This document shows positions 44,401-54,826 of a stretch of 64,000 nucleotides of DNA, one piece after another (position 1 is the stretch's first letter; each line of letters starts with the position of its first letter). The DNA is from Cololabis saira (Eukaryota; Chordata; Actinopteri; Beloniformes; Belonidae). The stretch covers positions 30,220,590-30,284,589 of the forward strand of contig NC_084591.1 in the NCBI RefSeq assembly GCF_033807715.1. The letters are read 5' to 3'. Below the pieces are notes generated by a model. It saw only the letters and a list, made by a program, of their open reading frames with translations, was not told where the DNA came from and ran no database searches. Both the position numbers and the translations under genes were made by a program.

Positions 44401-45383
44401 TAATCAGGCTGCTTCACAATGCGGGAGTTTCTACTCTGGGCCAGGTGGTGGAGCTGGCTGGACCCCGAATGGATGATCCGGTTGGGCTAGTTGCTCGATT
44501 GGGAGTGAGATCCCTTCGGGTCATTAAGAAATTGTTGGAACACTGGAGACAGAGACTGACAGGACATGAACACCATCTATTAATTGACTTTTGTAAAGGT
44601 GCGATAACGCCAGATTGTACGGACGCTTTTCCTGCTATCAGACTGTTTCCTGACCTCAAGGACTGCTCGGGGCCTCTCCTTGAGCCTACTGATGTAACAG
44701 GAGTCTCTTTGGAGGACACATCGGGAAAGACTTTATATAAGTTGATGGTCAAAACTTTAAATAAAAGGAAACTGAATGGGCGGGGTGACACCCCATGGAG
44801 GAGTAAGTTGGACTTAGATCCAGGTTGTAGACCAGCATGGGGTGCACTGTACAAACCTCCGTTGACAAAAAGACACGCTGATTTACAGTGGAGAATTCTT
44901 CATGGAATTGTTGCAGTGAATGCTTTTGTTTCCATTATTAATGCTGCTGTTCAAGAAAATTGTCCCTTTTGTGTTGAAAAAGAGACTGTTTTTCACTGTT
45001 TTTTGGACTGTTTTCGTTTGGCGAATATGTTCGTTCTGTTGGGGACCATGTTTAACAAATGCGGGGAGGCTTTCACGAAACAGGTTTTTATTTGTGGGTT
45101 CAAGTATACACGCAGTCAGAGGTTCAAATGCCAGTTACTAAATTTTATTTTGGGACAGGCAAAGATGGCGGTATACATGACTAGGAGGAGAAAGGTTGAG
45201 GAGGGATTGACCGCTGAAGTTGTTCCTGTTTTTGTACGGATGGTTAAATCCAGACTTTTGGTGGAATTCAGTTTTTACAGAGCCACACAAGAACTAGAGC
45301 TTTTTAAATCGGTTTGGGGTTATCAGGGAGTACTATGCTCTCTAACAGAGGGAGCTTTGGTTTTTGCACATGAATTGAGGTAA
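41403..45383 (+). CDS. LINE ORF2: apurinic-type endonuclease and reverse transcriptase
   Basis: This 1326-residue protein nicks target DNA and copies the element's RNA at the nick. The endonuclease occupies about residues 35-265: NLNGARED (42-49), catalytic glutamate in IQETHS (E71), GGDFN (D176, N178) and FSDHCLV (D263, H264). The reverse transcriptase spans about 530-800: LPKKGDLQELKNWRPVSLL, motif A DQEKAFDRV (D629), RQGCPLSG (from R687) and YADD (729-732), all intact. The C-terminus has a cysteine-histidine motif, CPFCVEKETVFHCFLDC (from C1187). Translation could start at the ATG cluster at 41403, overlapping ORF1, or at M33 (41499), just before the endonuclease; residues 11-32 are an odd hydrophobic run that favours 41499. 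No stop or frameshift is present. Confidence 0.92.
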   Translation: MMMLKMFKLKNSWFFSFLWFFFFVCFLNLSLSMCEFKVGTLNLNGAREDTKRAAFLKLMEIKKIDVMMIQETHSMIDNESDWKKECNGDVFLSHKSRCSGGVGIVFSRSFLPSSCDVEEVIKGCMLKVKAQFEQVTVNFINVYAPTSGVERMAVLNVLCDTVRMCSSDEYLFLGGDFNSTENPRLDRNHLEPHPASSRRFRQLTETHELSDIWRTFYRSHRQYTWSHSKDNMLSLARLDRLYSFRHHVNIFKNCYINPVGFSDHCLVFCSVFIKNVRLRSAYWHFNTALLRDKVFRAAFECFWATHKQCKSDFASVQQWWDFGKVQTKQLCQQYTRNVTRDVTGSVRDLETEVVELQTMADSTGNGGFLNSLKSKRSALANLLGVAAQGALVRSRFLDVSQMDAPSQFFFGLEKKNGQSKIIHSLRSGSGATISDSSEIRQFAAGYYKDLYKSEPTELSDECSSFFNGLPQVDAGANEKLGAKLSLEELHTALMSLQSGRTPGIDGLPVDFYKSFWSVLGGDLLEVVVSSLESGQLPLSCRRAVITLLPKKGDLQELKNWRPVSLLCTDYKILSKVLASRLREVMASVIHSDQTYCVPGRLISDNVTLIRDVLEVSGSLAVDIGLISIDQEKAFDRVEHQFLWHTLSAFGFNPGFIAKVQVLYSDIASILKVNGGLSAPFGVQRGVRQGCPLSGMLYSLAIEPLLHKLRGELNGVCFPDCDGSFKMSAYADDVIVMVNSQNDINVLVNAVKLFGCMSSARVNWGKSEAVMVGDRLRDRLRLPGGLVWKKGGLKYLGVFLGNEVFLQKNWDNVVEKVKGRLTKWRWILPKMSYRGRVLVINNLVSSALWHRLACVDPPASLLSQIQRVLVDFFWDKLHWIPQSVLFLPKEEGGQGLVHLASRGAAFRLQFIQRLLSGPVDLVWRPLSCCILQRFGGLGLGLPMFLMDSKSLGASSLPGFYRSVFSVWMLLKKQRPEQGGSLYWLLQEPVVFGGRLDCPGWLIRLLHNAGVSTLGQVVELAGPRMDDPVGLVARLGVRSLRVIKKLLEHWRQRLTGHEHHLLIDFCKGAITPDCTDAFPAIRLFPDLKDCSGPLLEPTDVTGVSLEDTSGKTLYKLMVKTLNKRKLNGRGDTPWRSKLDLDPGCRPAWGALYKPPLTKRHADLQWRILHGIVAVNAFVSIINAAVQENCPFCVEKETVFHCFLDCFRLANMFVLLGTMFNKCGEAFTKQVFICGFKYTRSQRFKCQLLNFILGQAKMAVYMTRRRKVEEGLTAEVVPVFVRMVKSRLLVEFSFYRATQELELFKSVWGYQGVLCSLTEGALVFAHELR

Positions 45384-45483
45384 TTTCTGTACGTATGTGA
45401 TTGAATGTTTTGAGTGCATTTAGCACGATGTATTAATGTTTTTTTCTGCATGAAGGAAAAATAAAATGTTGGTTTTAAAAATC

Positions 45484-45488
<5 letters not shown>

Positions 45489-45523
<35 letters not shown>

Positions 45524-45546
45524 CTCTCTCTCTCTCTCTCTCTCTC
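45489..45546. repeat. (TC)n microsatellite at the 3' boundary of the LINE
   Basis: TC repeats run 45489-45520, are interrupted once by GT, and continue to 45546. Together with the tract at 39886 they are the target-site repeat. Confidence 0.95.
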
Positions 45547-46375
45547 GTTTGCATGAATTTTGTTAAGCTGTACACTCAATGCAACCAATAATATCATTGC
45601 AATGTAATCCATTTATGTGTACCAAGATCACACCACCCATGTATGTAAACCGAATGCTAAGGTTGCAAAGTTTGACTCTGTGGTATCATTAATTCTCACA
45701 GATGCTGAAATTTAATAGCAAAAGCATTGTGCTATTACTGTAATATCCTCTTGTGTTTATTTTGGGAGTACTACAGTACACAATTTGTTGCTTATCCAGT
45801 CTACTTTGAGGCCGTTGAGCAAAAGCGAGCTTGTAGATGTCAGTGGATCAAGATGCAGAAAAAGCAAAGCGAGCTTGTTGAATACAATAAACAGAATCCT
45901 GTTCTGAGTCAACCACTGCTTGACTGTAGGCGTCCGGAAAGTAGAATGTGGAGAGGAGCCAAAGAACAGATACTGTAATTATGTTACCATACTGTAGCTT
46001 ATTGAGGGAAAGCTAATGCATATACTATAGTTTCACTATATTTCTGAAATGTCAATTGTTTTTTCTCTTAGAAAATGTTGTGATTGAAGTTGTTCAGCGA
46101 TGATATTTTTATTGAAGCCTCAAAGGAGTAAAGAATAGGACAAAGGAGGATCGTTACTGAAAAAGCTGTCTAGAAGAGAACAAATGTTCCATAAAGTGAG
46201 AAACGCCTTTTTGCCAAAGTGTTGCTGGGATGATCTGTTTTGAGTATAGTCAGGTCATACCAGGAGTGTCTGTGCAGTTAGGGTTTAGCTGTTTTACATG
46301 GCTGCAAAGATGTTGTTGTGGGAACTGCAGGTTATTTTGTTTAAATTGCAGTGAGCTCTGTTCTGTAAAACCACT
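45547..46375. other. No recognised feature
   Basis: Short frames only; no motifs or element ends. Confidence 0.4.
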
Positions 46376-47265
46376 GTTTATTTGTTTATTTATTTGTTTA
46401 TTTGATAAGGATCCCCATTAGTCTTCACCATGTGAAGACTATTATTCATGGGGTCCACACAAAGACATACAAAAAATTACAATAATCACAAATCAAAAAG
46501 GGTGAAAACATTCACCAGAATTCCTAAAATAATAAGTTAAAACAAAAGAAAAGATTAAATAACCAACCGAAAATATCAACAATATTTGCTACTATCACCA
46601 GATCTGTATCCACTTATGAACAAAAATAGTTGCAACAACAAAACCACAAGGTTTTACATAGGAACCATCCCAACATCCATTCAACTGCAGCTTTTCAACA
46701 ATAGCTAATAGTTGCAGCTCTTTCAAATCAGCAGTTGCACTCCATATTACTATTCAATTTATAATATACTTACAATTTGCAAAATAATCACAATGTATAC
46801 CTAGGACCGATCATAACTTCCTTCTGAACCACAGCCTGCTTCAGTCTCCTTTTAAAACTTGACATCTTGTTTATTGCAACTAGACATGGGGGGAGATGGT
46901 TCCAGTGTGTGACTGCTCTATACATTACTGTTTTTTTCAATGCATTGGTTCTGGGCATAGGCAGAGAAAAGTGATTACCTAGGGCCAGTCTGGTATCATA
47001 GCTGTGTCTATTATTTGTTGGTAGCAGCTTCATAAGCAAGAAGCCATGTTTGCGTAAGATACAGATGTTTTTCAAAAACAAAATAAGGCTGCATGCTAGT
47101 CTATCCTCCACCTTCATCCAAGACAGCTCAGCATGTAAAACCGCTGTATTGATGAGTGTCTGATCACTCCTGCTTAGAAACTTGAGATGTACGATTTGGC
47201 ACTTTTGCATGCAAAAGATAATTGAATAATTCACAAATTTGAGCCAAATTGCCAAGTCTTTATTT
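46376..47265 (-). pseudogene. 3' end of a LINE, minus strand, ORF2 C-terminal remnant
   Basis: The minus-strand frame 47255-46788 ends with NNRHSYDTRLALGNHFSLPM, a VMYRAVTHWNHLP motif and SSFKRRLKQ. The RxxxxxNxLP-type block is the usual end of ORF2 in several LINE clades. About 400 bases of 3' UTR follow, with GGGGATCCTTATCAAATAAA and an (AAATAAAC)n-type tail at 46376-46405. No endonuclease or catalytic reverse transcriptase is left. The clade is not settled. Confidence 0.7.
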
Positions 47266-47345
47266 AAGAGTGCTATTATATTATAAGTTTTATTCAGGTG
47301 TTGCAGTCACCTTGAGTGTGTCTAAAGAAGTAATTTACCTTAAAG

Positions 47346-47365
47346 TGTGTGTGTGTGTATACTGT

Positions 47366-47460
<95 letters not shown>
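47346..47460. repeat. Compound microsatellite (GT)n-(AC)n
   Basis: A short GT run (47346-47358), the spacer ATACTGTGTA, then about 46 AC units. The two parts are complementary. Confidence 0.95.
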
Positions 47461-47461
<1 letters not shown>

Positions 47462-47689
47462 GAGCAATCAATAAAAATTCCTAAGAGTAATATACATTCT
47501 TTGCCATAGACTTTATTTCTTTGTATTTTGTAGAATTTACTATCATAGATATTATGAATTATGCATAAGAACATTATTTAAGGACAAAATAAATAAATAA
47601 ATGGGTAAGGGTCAAGGTGTGAGAAATGATTGTCCCATTTACAGCATATGCCGGCAACCAGTCACAATGTATTTCGTAAACAAATCATC

Positions 47690-47900
47690 ATCAACCATTT
47701 GTGGCTTAATCCCTCTTGGAGTAGTCGCCACAGCAGATCATAGTCCGCACATTGATGTGGCCCAGTTTTATGCCAGATGCCCTTCCTGCTGCAACCCCAC
47801 AAGCACTGGGAGAATTTTGTACACCAACATGCATCTAAATTTTACTGCTATACACCGAACCGGTAAAGGTCAAATGTCAATGTCCAGTATCAAACACCTC
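47690..47900 (-). repeat. Dispersed fish repeat fragment
   Basis: GTCGCCACAGCAGATCATAG, then GCCAGATGCCCTTCCTGCTG, matches, inverted, the second half of the repeat at 265-390. A further piece of the same stock sequence (CCCGGGCTTGGGACCGGCAC) lies at 55331. Confidence 0.6.
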
Positions 47901-48590
47901 ACACACTAACATTTGTATTTATTCATTTATTTTTTAATCTTCGTTGTACAATATTACTTGAAACAAGTAATAAGAAAACAAACAAAAAAAAACTACCCCT
48001 CTATGTGTCCATGATATCTGTAGTGCACACTACACTACATATGCGCTTACAAATCTTGAAATGTATAATGCAATGTGCAAATTTCTTCTTTCGTAACCGC
48101 AAACATTATTGATGAAGCACCACCTCTTGGCAACCTCATGGCCTCATGTGATCAACAGATAGTCTTCCATGTGTTTTAGGTGGTACAAAAGCTCTGTCAT
48201 GTTCACAGGAGGAACAGGTTTACAAGGTTACACTGTAATGAGTCTCTTTGCCTGGCCAATCTGTCATCTGATATGTTGTTGTTGCTGCTGTTAGGAGTCC
48301 AAACCCTTCTATCATTGTGTATACAGGGGTAGCCAGGTCCATCATTAATACTGCTCTTATCGTAGTGTCTGCCACAATTTCCATCCAAGGCTTTGTTATC
48401 AGTGAGACCCATATCAAACCGTGTCTGTCTTGTTGGGACATACAGCAGAAGATTTGCTGCGAGGCACACTGTCTGTTAGTTGTTGCCTACTGGGCACGGA
48501 AAGACGCCACAACCTTGACATTAATGATTCAATGAGCACAGTAATTGAGTGCCTTTCTCATTTCCTGGCAGCAACAATACAAAGCTGGTG
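47901..48590. other. No recognised feature
   Basis: Overlapping short frames on both strands (73-88 residues at 48203-48469) without motifs. Confidence 0.4.
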
Positions 48591-48591
48591 G

Positions 48592-48795
48592 TGGGGGTGA
48601 CAGGAGAGATACTAAAGGATGAGGATAAGGGGGTGGTGGAGAAAAGCTTATGAGGAAAAAAACTAAAGGAGCAAAAGAGATAGAGGAGAGTGGGGAGGAT
48701 AAGACGTGGAAGGAAGGAAATAAGGATGGCAAGTAAAGTGTGGGGTAGGATGAGGAGAGGATCAGAGGCAGAGGACAGCGAGGAGAGAGATTGCT
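48592..48795. repeat. Purine-rich tract, ~200 bp
   Basis: The plus strand is dominated by A and G (GGATGAGGATAAGGGGGTGG, GATAGAGGAGAGTGGGGAGG), with few pyrimidines. Its complement yields a low-complexity serine/proline-rich frame of 114 residues that I do not call. Confidence 0.7.
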
Positions 48796-49323
48796 TTTGC
48801 TCATCATCCCAGTGGGCCTAGCTGTGCTCTGAGGTTGACAGTCCTGAGAGCTCCTGTCCTTCAGCCATCCCATGTGTCCATACCATTATCGAACCAACAG
48901 CGTAGTATATCATTTTTCTTGCTATATAAATAATATAAGAAAATTGTTATAATTCATGCCAGAAGCTCACACAAGGTTTGATAATATCTCAGTTCCTCAC
49001 TTAAATCTACCATCTTGGGCAAATCAAGTAAAAAAAAAACTGATTACATTTGAAATTATTTCATTTCATTTATTGATTAATTGCAGATATGTGAAAACCA
49101 TTATATAGAGCATAAAAATGTTGAGACTAGTCTTAATTATACGTATCTATATATAAATAGATATACACACACGTGCATACACACACATTTTGAACATATA
49201 GAAACCCTTGTAAATAAATCAATATAAATTAATAAATTAATCTGTTTTCAATGAATGTACTGAAAATAAATCAATCTATGAAATACATCTATACACAATG
49301 TGCACACACCTATCTTTTATATA
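48796..49323. other. No recognised feature
   Basis: AT-rich, with small palindromes near 49140-49165 (TATCTATATATAAATAGATA). Confidence 0.4.
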
Positions 49324-49328
49324 CATAC

Positions 49329-49659
49329 TGTCACAGTTATGGTTTTGTCAGTTCCAGTTTTATTTTGAAACCCATGTCTTTGTGTTTCAGTTCTGTCCCG
49401 GCTGCCCTGATTGTCTGCACCTGTGTCTCATCAACCCTTCTGTGTATATTTGGTCCTGTCTTTCCCTTGCTCCCTCCTGGTCCGTACTGTTTCTTCCCTC
49501 GATGTTTCCTGTAAGGCTTTTTGGATTTTGGCTCATGGGTTTCTTTTTGTCAACCCTGCTTTGCAGCGCTTTTGTTTTGGTTGATTAATAAACCACCAGT
49601 TTTGGAACTCCTGCCTCCTGCTCTCCTGCATTTGGGTCCTGTCTACAACGCACGTGACA
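49329..49659 (+). mobile_element. Solo LTR, 331 bp
   Basis: It starts TGTCACAG, ends ACGTGACA, and is flanked by an exact 5-bp duplication CATAC (49324-49328 and 49660-49664). A TTAATAAACC polyadenylation-type motif near 49585 suggests plus orientation. No internal region or second LTR is present, so it is the product of LTR-LTR recombination. Confidence 0.88.
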
Positions 49660-49664
49660 CATAC

Positions 49665-50026
49665 CTACTGAATATGATATGTGGTTCTTTTTCAGATTAG
49701 ATGACAAAGTCTTGTATGCTAGGGGTTCATGGATTTTAGGATCGCACAAGACACAAATACGGTCATGGATTGGACATCTCTTGCTTTTGTGAAATTGCTT
49801 TATGTTGTCAGACTTGACAATTCTCCCATGATCCCTTCTTTTGATGATGTCGAGCTGCAAGTTTTCTCTCTGTATCTCATACACTCAATGGATTTCCATT
49901 TGTAGTTAGTTACATCTTTTATGTCAAGTCCTCATCTGTGGAGGTTGAAAAAGTAACACGCCTGTTTTAATAATGTAAGAAGTAAAACGTATAAGTCTGT
50001 GTTTAAATGTAGGAAGTAAAAGTAAA
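49665..50026. other. No recognised feature
   Basis: One minus-strand frame (49585-49884) overlaps the LTR edge and has no motif. Confidence 0.4.
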
Positions 50027-50028
50027 TA

Positions 50029-50499
50029 CCGTATTTTCTGGACTACAAGCCACACCTGCATACAAGCCGCACCCGCTCTATTTAAAAAAAAAAAAGAAGA
50101 TATGCAAGCTGCAGATATTTATGTTGTTAGATTAGATATTTACTACATGTACAGAAGGATTTTGAAATGTAAATGATGTACATGTTTGTACCTAAATAGA
50201 TCCTTTCCTAACTGTGTCTTTTAACACGGCATCAACTTTGCTGATTAAAACAGGACAGAACCAAGAGAAAATAACCGGTATTATTTATCTGTTTGAAATC
50301 TGCTTCTACCTACTTCTATCTGCTAAAGAAGAAGTAGCGTATTCTTCTTTGCATTTATTTTGTCTTGGTTTTGATTCTAATTCCGGTTAGAGCGCCCCGA
50401 GTGGTGGAAGAAAAATCCACAGAATAGCCGCACCTTTGTATAAGCCGCATGGTTGAAAACCTATGAAAAAAGTAGCGGTTTATAGTCCAGAAAATACGG
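50029..50499. mobile_element. 471-bp pogo/Tigger-type MITE
   Basis: The ends CCGTATTTTCTGGACTACAA and, inverted, CCGTATTTTCTGGACTATAA are flanked by TA (50027-50028 and 50500-50501). The first ten bases equal those of the transposon at 20921, but the next bases differ (TGGACT instead of GCGACC), so it belongs to a sister family. It has no coding capacity. Confidence 0.9.
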
Positions 50500-50501
50500 T
50501 A

Positions 50502-51745
50502 GTCATCAGAAAAAAGAAGAAAAAAAACTCAAAGACCTGAAACCAAGTACAATAAAAATGTATTTATACTTTATTACTTTCCACCTCCTGTTTTGAGACT
50601 GTATTTTATACCAAACTATTTTTTTTCTAGCATTAACTAAATAATATTGGTGTCTAAGCTGAGTTCTTTTAAATAAGGCCTGTTTCCACTAGCGGGATTC
50701 CAGTAAAAACGGGCCCTGTAAAAGTGGCCTTCAGGAACCTTTTACGGGGCGAAAAATGGCCCTTTTGGTGGGAGCGAATCAAAGTGAATAATCTCATACT
50801 GAAGGTGAAAATGGGGATCCCAGTTAAGTCTATTTATCCAAGTAGCATTCATCCTAACTACTCATACAGAATGGTTTATGGTTGAAAAAGCTCACGCACA
50901 TAGATGTGCCTGCTGCTGGCATAGGTTTTTTTTTTTTAAATGTGTGTGGCTTTTAAAAGTAGAAAAAAATAAATGCCAAAAGTAAAATGACAAGATTTGT
51001 ATTTGGCAATGGCCCACACTCAAAAACTTACCATTAGCCCTGTGGTATCAGTAAAAAAGTCAAAGATCACAAGAGTCATTGTTTAGCAATACTGCATTGG
51101 GTATTGCTTTCACCTCTTAGCAATAATTCCTGCTTTAAATGTTGGTTTAAAACATTCTGTGAGGAATTTGCATGTTCTGTCCATACCTGCATGGGTTTTG
51201 TTTGGCTCAATTTCACCTACTGACAATTTAAGTCTTAGCACTTTTGAGACATATGCTTTCTAATTTCCTGAAAACAATAAAACATTTAATCAGGTATTGT
51301 CTATACAGATACAAAAAACCATCCAACTGGAACTCAATTAAAGAAAGTCATTTAGCACCAATAGCTAAATAAAATGAAATATATTACATTGAAAGGGGTA
51401 GATTTCACATTATTAATAGTTAAAAGTAGCATTCTCTTTCTTTACTCCACATATTCAAATTAGATAATGTAGAGGAAACCCATAGGGTAGAATTAATCAC
51501 AAGTGTGCTTACCACTGTGTCTATGGAAAAAAAACAGGGGATATTGAAGAGCACAGCTGGTGGACTGTACCCCATGTTATGTTTTAAAAAAGAAGCATGA
51601 ATTTAATTAATGACTTAAACACCTTAAATGAAGCAGACACAGGTCCTAACTATGCAGAAAAAAAAAATAAGATGCTGCTTATTTTTCTCAATCCTATGTC
51701 AGTATTTTCTCATCCAATATGCAAGTCATCAGTCCAGAAAGATCT
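50502..51745. other. Mostly unannotated; one MITE-like fragment
   Basis: Near 50679-50770 the text GGCCTGTTTCCACTAGCGGG, then GGAACCTTTTACGGGGC, resembles the termini of common fish MITEs, but no partner end was found. The rest is AT-rich without signals. Confidence 0.4.
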
Positions 51746-51753
51746 ACAGTAAT

Positions 51754-51946
51754 CAGTGGCGGAGCGTGGGTCTCAGTACAGAGGGGGCGGAGCATTCTCG
51801 ATGGGCCCTTATGATAGTCATTTTAACATTCAACAACACCTCATCCTACCCATCAAACAACATTTATTCTCACTTTTATTGAGCCAAGCAAGCCTATAGG
51901 CCTATGCTGCAGAAAGCAGAGTAAAGTCACAAACTTGTTCAGAAGA

Positions 51947-51998
<52 letters not shown>

Positions 51999-52826
51999 AG
52001 GCCTGACAGCTGTCAATCACATGGCGATGAAAACTCAGTCACAGACTGACTCAGTTCCATCTTTGATACAGCTTAAATAAAAAAAAAAAAAAAAAACATA
52101 ACTGGTCTAAAATTACACAATCTATTTAGATAGATATAGACACAGCGGTCTATAACATCATTTCTGAGCTCTATAACAGAGAATAGACTCGGCGGTCTGG
52201 TTGACAACAACACAAAGCTCATTCAAATAGGCAGGTGGTCAAAGCTACCACAACATTCTGATAAAGACATTATTTATGAAGGTTACACTGACTCACCAAT
52301 GGTAGTCGACTCTTCCATAAAACTTTGTACATGCTTAGTCCTCTTTTAAAGTTTAGCGCTCATCTCCTTCATGGCAGCAAATTTGCCGAGTCGGCAAATT
52401 GGCTGTAACTGTAAAGCCTGAATTATGGTTCCGCGTTACACCAACGCAGCGCCTACGGCGTAGTGTACGCGGCGATGCACACGTACGTTGCGCGTCGCCA
52501 CGTACCCTATGCCGTAGGCTTCGCCGTATCCTACGGCGGAGGCTCTGCGTTGATTTAACGCAGAACCATAATTCAGGCTTTACAGCCAATCAGCGTTGGC
52601 TCACAGCCCCGATGCGTTCAGGACAGTTATAAAGTAAGAATTAGCCTACACTGGCCGCACAATGCACATTTTAACGTAATTATAGCCTACAATTCACGAT
52701 TGTATATGAACGTATCACACAAAATGGGGCCCTATCATTGGGCCCTATGAGCTTGTGGGCCCTATGAGCTTGTGGGCCCCGGGGCGCGCCGCCCGCCCCC
52801 TCGCCCTCCCTCTGGCTCCGCTACAG
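51754..52826. mobile_element. 1.07-kb nonautonomous hAT element
   Basis: The ends CAGTGGCGGAGC and, inverted, CTGTAGCGGAGC are flanked by an exact 8-bp duplication ACAGTAAT (51746-51753 and 52827-52834). It contains a (CA)n tract (51950-51996), a poly-A run (52078-52096) and a nested fold-back element (52410-52586). No transposase frame is present. Confidence 0.9.
52410..52586. mobile_element. 177-bp CpG-rich fold-back element nested in the hAT element
   Basis: CTGTAAAGCCTGAATTATGG at the left is mirrored by CCATAATTCAGGCTTTACAG at the right, and the arms keep pairing inward through CCTACGG/CCGTAGG motifs. Partial relatives are at ~5262-5372 and ~55440. Long frames on both strands reflect the palindrome. 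Confidence 0.88.
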
Positions 52827-52834
52827 ACAGTAAT

Positions 52835-53820
52835 GGTCTCTGCAATCTTGAAGCAAGTCATGTGAACACAAAACAGAAATAAATCTTTGTGAAATGAAAT
52901 GGAATCTGCAATGTCTTGCAGTCTTGGCTCTTCCTGTCTTGTATTCTGAAAACATCCAGCCGCACCCTGTCATAGAATTTGCAGATTTTTTGCCCATCCT
53001 GAATGGCCTCCGGCCGATCTCCCAAGAGATCTTGTCTTTTGCTTGACTTGCCTGTCCCATCTGTCTGCTGACTATATTCTTAATGCTCCCTCCTGAGTAG
53101 CTACTTCGATGTCTTCCAGGCTGCCTTCTGAAATAGCCCAAAAAATCTTCTCACCCTCCAGGCCTTCTTGAATCGAATCACCAGTCCAGTCTTCCTCCAG
53201 ACCACCCTCTTGGTTTGCCTTGTCATTCTGCTAGGCCACCAACCTGCCCTCTTCACATCCCAGACCGTATGTTGGTTGAATGCCCGTCTTCTCCCTGTAC
53301 AACTGGGAGTGTTTATTTGATTCCTTGACTTGGCCTCCTCAGTTTTTCAATACATTTGTCGTGCTTCCCTTTTTGTTTGTCTGTTTACTATGAACTGCCA
53401 AGACTTTTTGCCTGGACTTCTTTGTGCCTGTCACTGTTTCTTGTTTTGATTTCTCAACTATCCACCACAGCTATTCATCTGGATAAGCTTATCAGTAAAA
53501 AACAGTGTTATTTACTGCAGGTCAACTGCCTATTCCCAAGAGCCTGAATGTGGGTCCTCAGGCTGTTATCCAACAAATGCAACACTGTGACATATGGACC
53601 TGGAATGATGTTTTGGGCAACCAAATATTCAGAGAGCTGAGAGGCAAGAAAAGCTAACAATTCCCTTTATATGAACAGAAAATACATGCCTTCAATTTTG
53701 TTGTTAAATCTATCTTTATTTTTTCAGATTTTTACTGCATGTTTCTTTTTTGCCTTGTACTGCTGCAACACCTGAATTTCCCCTCTGGGGATTATCATAT
53801 CTTATCTTAATGTGTTAGGG
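52835..53820. other. Unannotated DNA ending in a LINE-type 3' tail
   Basis: No coding domain is recognised. Bases ~53770-53812 (GAATTTCCCCTCTGGGGATT, then ATCTTATCTTA) match the 3' end of a fish LINE or SINE. The rest, rich in C and T on the plus strand (53090-53450), may be its body. Confidence 0.4.
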
Positions 53821-54016
53821 TAGGGCTGCAACGATTCGTCGACGTTGTCGACAAAAATCGATAATCAAAATCGTCGACAATGAATTCCATTGTCGACAAT
53901 AGTCGCCAGACGTGTTTTTCCAACGGAGTGAGGCATCTCACTTCAATATGTTCTCTGCCGAGAGTCGCGCATGCGCGATAGCGTCTCTGCCGAGTGGTAG
54001 CGGGTAAACAATAATG

Positions 54017-54198
54017 ATGGCGTCCCGTCCTGTAGAGCAGCTGCATGTAACAAAACTTCTAAAGTTTTGGAGCCTTTTAGCCTCGATACGGTAAATAAAA
54101 AGATGACTTGCAAGGTTTGCAAAGCAGACCTTGCTTATCACAGGAGCACGTTGGTAATGCACAAGCATTTGAAGAGAAAGCACGTCGGGTCTGGGTGA
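54017..54198 (+). pseudogene. hAT transposase N-terminal fragment with BED zinc finger
   Basis: In the phase ending at the stop at 54196 the translation reads LEPFSLDTVNKKMTCKVC and then LVMHKHLKRKH, a C-x2-C...H-x4-H finger of the BED type used by hAT transposases to bind DNA. The ATG at 54017 is in another phase, so the start is shifted. Everything after the finger, including the catalytic and dimerisation domains, is deleted. Confidence 0.75.
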
Positions 54199-54463
54199 CG
54201 GGTTTCAACAAATGATACACCAGTTCAACCCAGAGCACGTCCTGCCATCCAGAACCGATTTCACCCACTTGATACAGAAAAAACATTTTATTTTATTTTT
54301 TATATAACACATTTGCCTGTCCTTAAAAAATGAAAAATAATGGATAGATGTTTATTTATTCATGGATTTATGTCTGACTGATCACTGTGCCTGTCCTTGG
54401 TTTTAAATAGGACATTTTATTAACTTTTTGTATGAACAGCGGCAAAGTTGAATAAAATATCTA

Positions 54464-54826
54464 CAGGACTGTCTCAGAAAATTAGAATATTGTGTTCTTT
54501 ATTTCTTTATTTTCTGTAATGCAATTAAAACAACAAAAATGTCATACATTCTGGATTCATTACAAATCAACTGAAATATTACAAGCCTTTTATTATTTTC
54601 ATATTGCTGATTATGGCTTACAGTTTAAGATTCCCAGAATATTCTAATTTTTTGAGATAGGATATTTGAGTTTTCTTAAGCTGTAAGCCATGATCACCAA
54701 TATTAAAATAATAAAAGGCTTGCAATATTTCTGTTGATTTGTAATGAATCCAGAATGTATGACATTTTTGCATTACAGAAAATAAAGGACTTTATCACAA
54801 TATTCAAATTTTCTGAGACAGTCCTG
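54464..54826. mobile_element. 363-bp Tc1/mariner-type MITE nested in the hAT element
   Basis: The ends CAGGACTGTCTCAGAAAATT and, inverted, CAGGACTGTCTCAGAAAATT match exactly over 20 bases and are flanked by TA. The arms pair along most of their length (GTCATACATTCTGGATTCAT on the left, its complement on the right). Confidence 0.93.

Larger units (their letters stand above)
39963..45488 (+). mobile_element. Full-length Tx1-clade LINE inserted in a (TC)n tract
   Basis: A 5.5-kb element with a ~170-bp 5' UTR, ORF1 (40136-41425), overlapping ORF2 (41403-45383), a ~100-bp 3' UTR with AATAAA at 45460, and a short A-rich end (ATCAAAAA). It is bounded on both sides by TC repeats. Tx1-clade elements are known for site specificity, and from memory some fish families (Kibi) use TC repeats as target. 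Both frames are intact, so this is a young copy. Confidence 0.9.
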
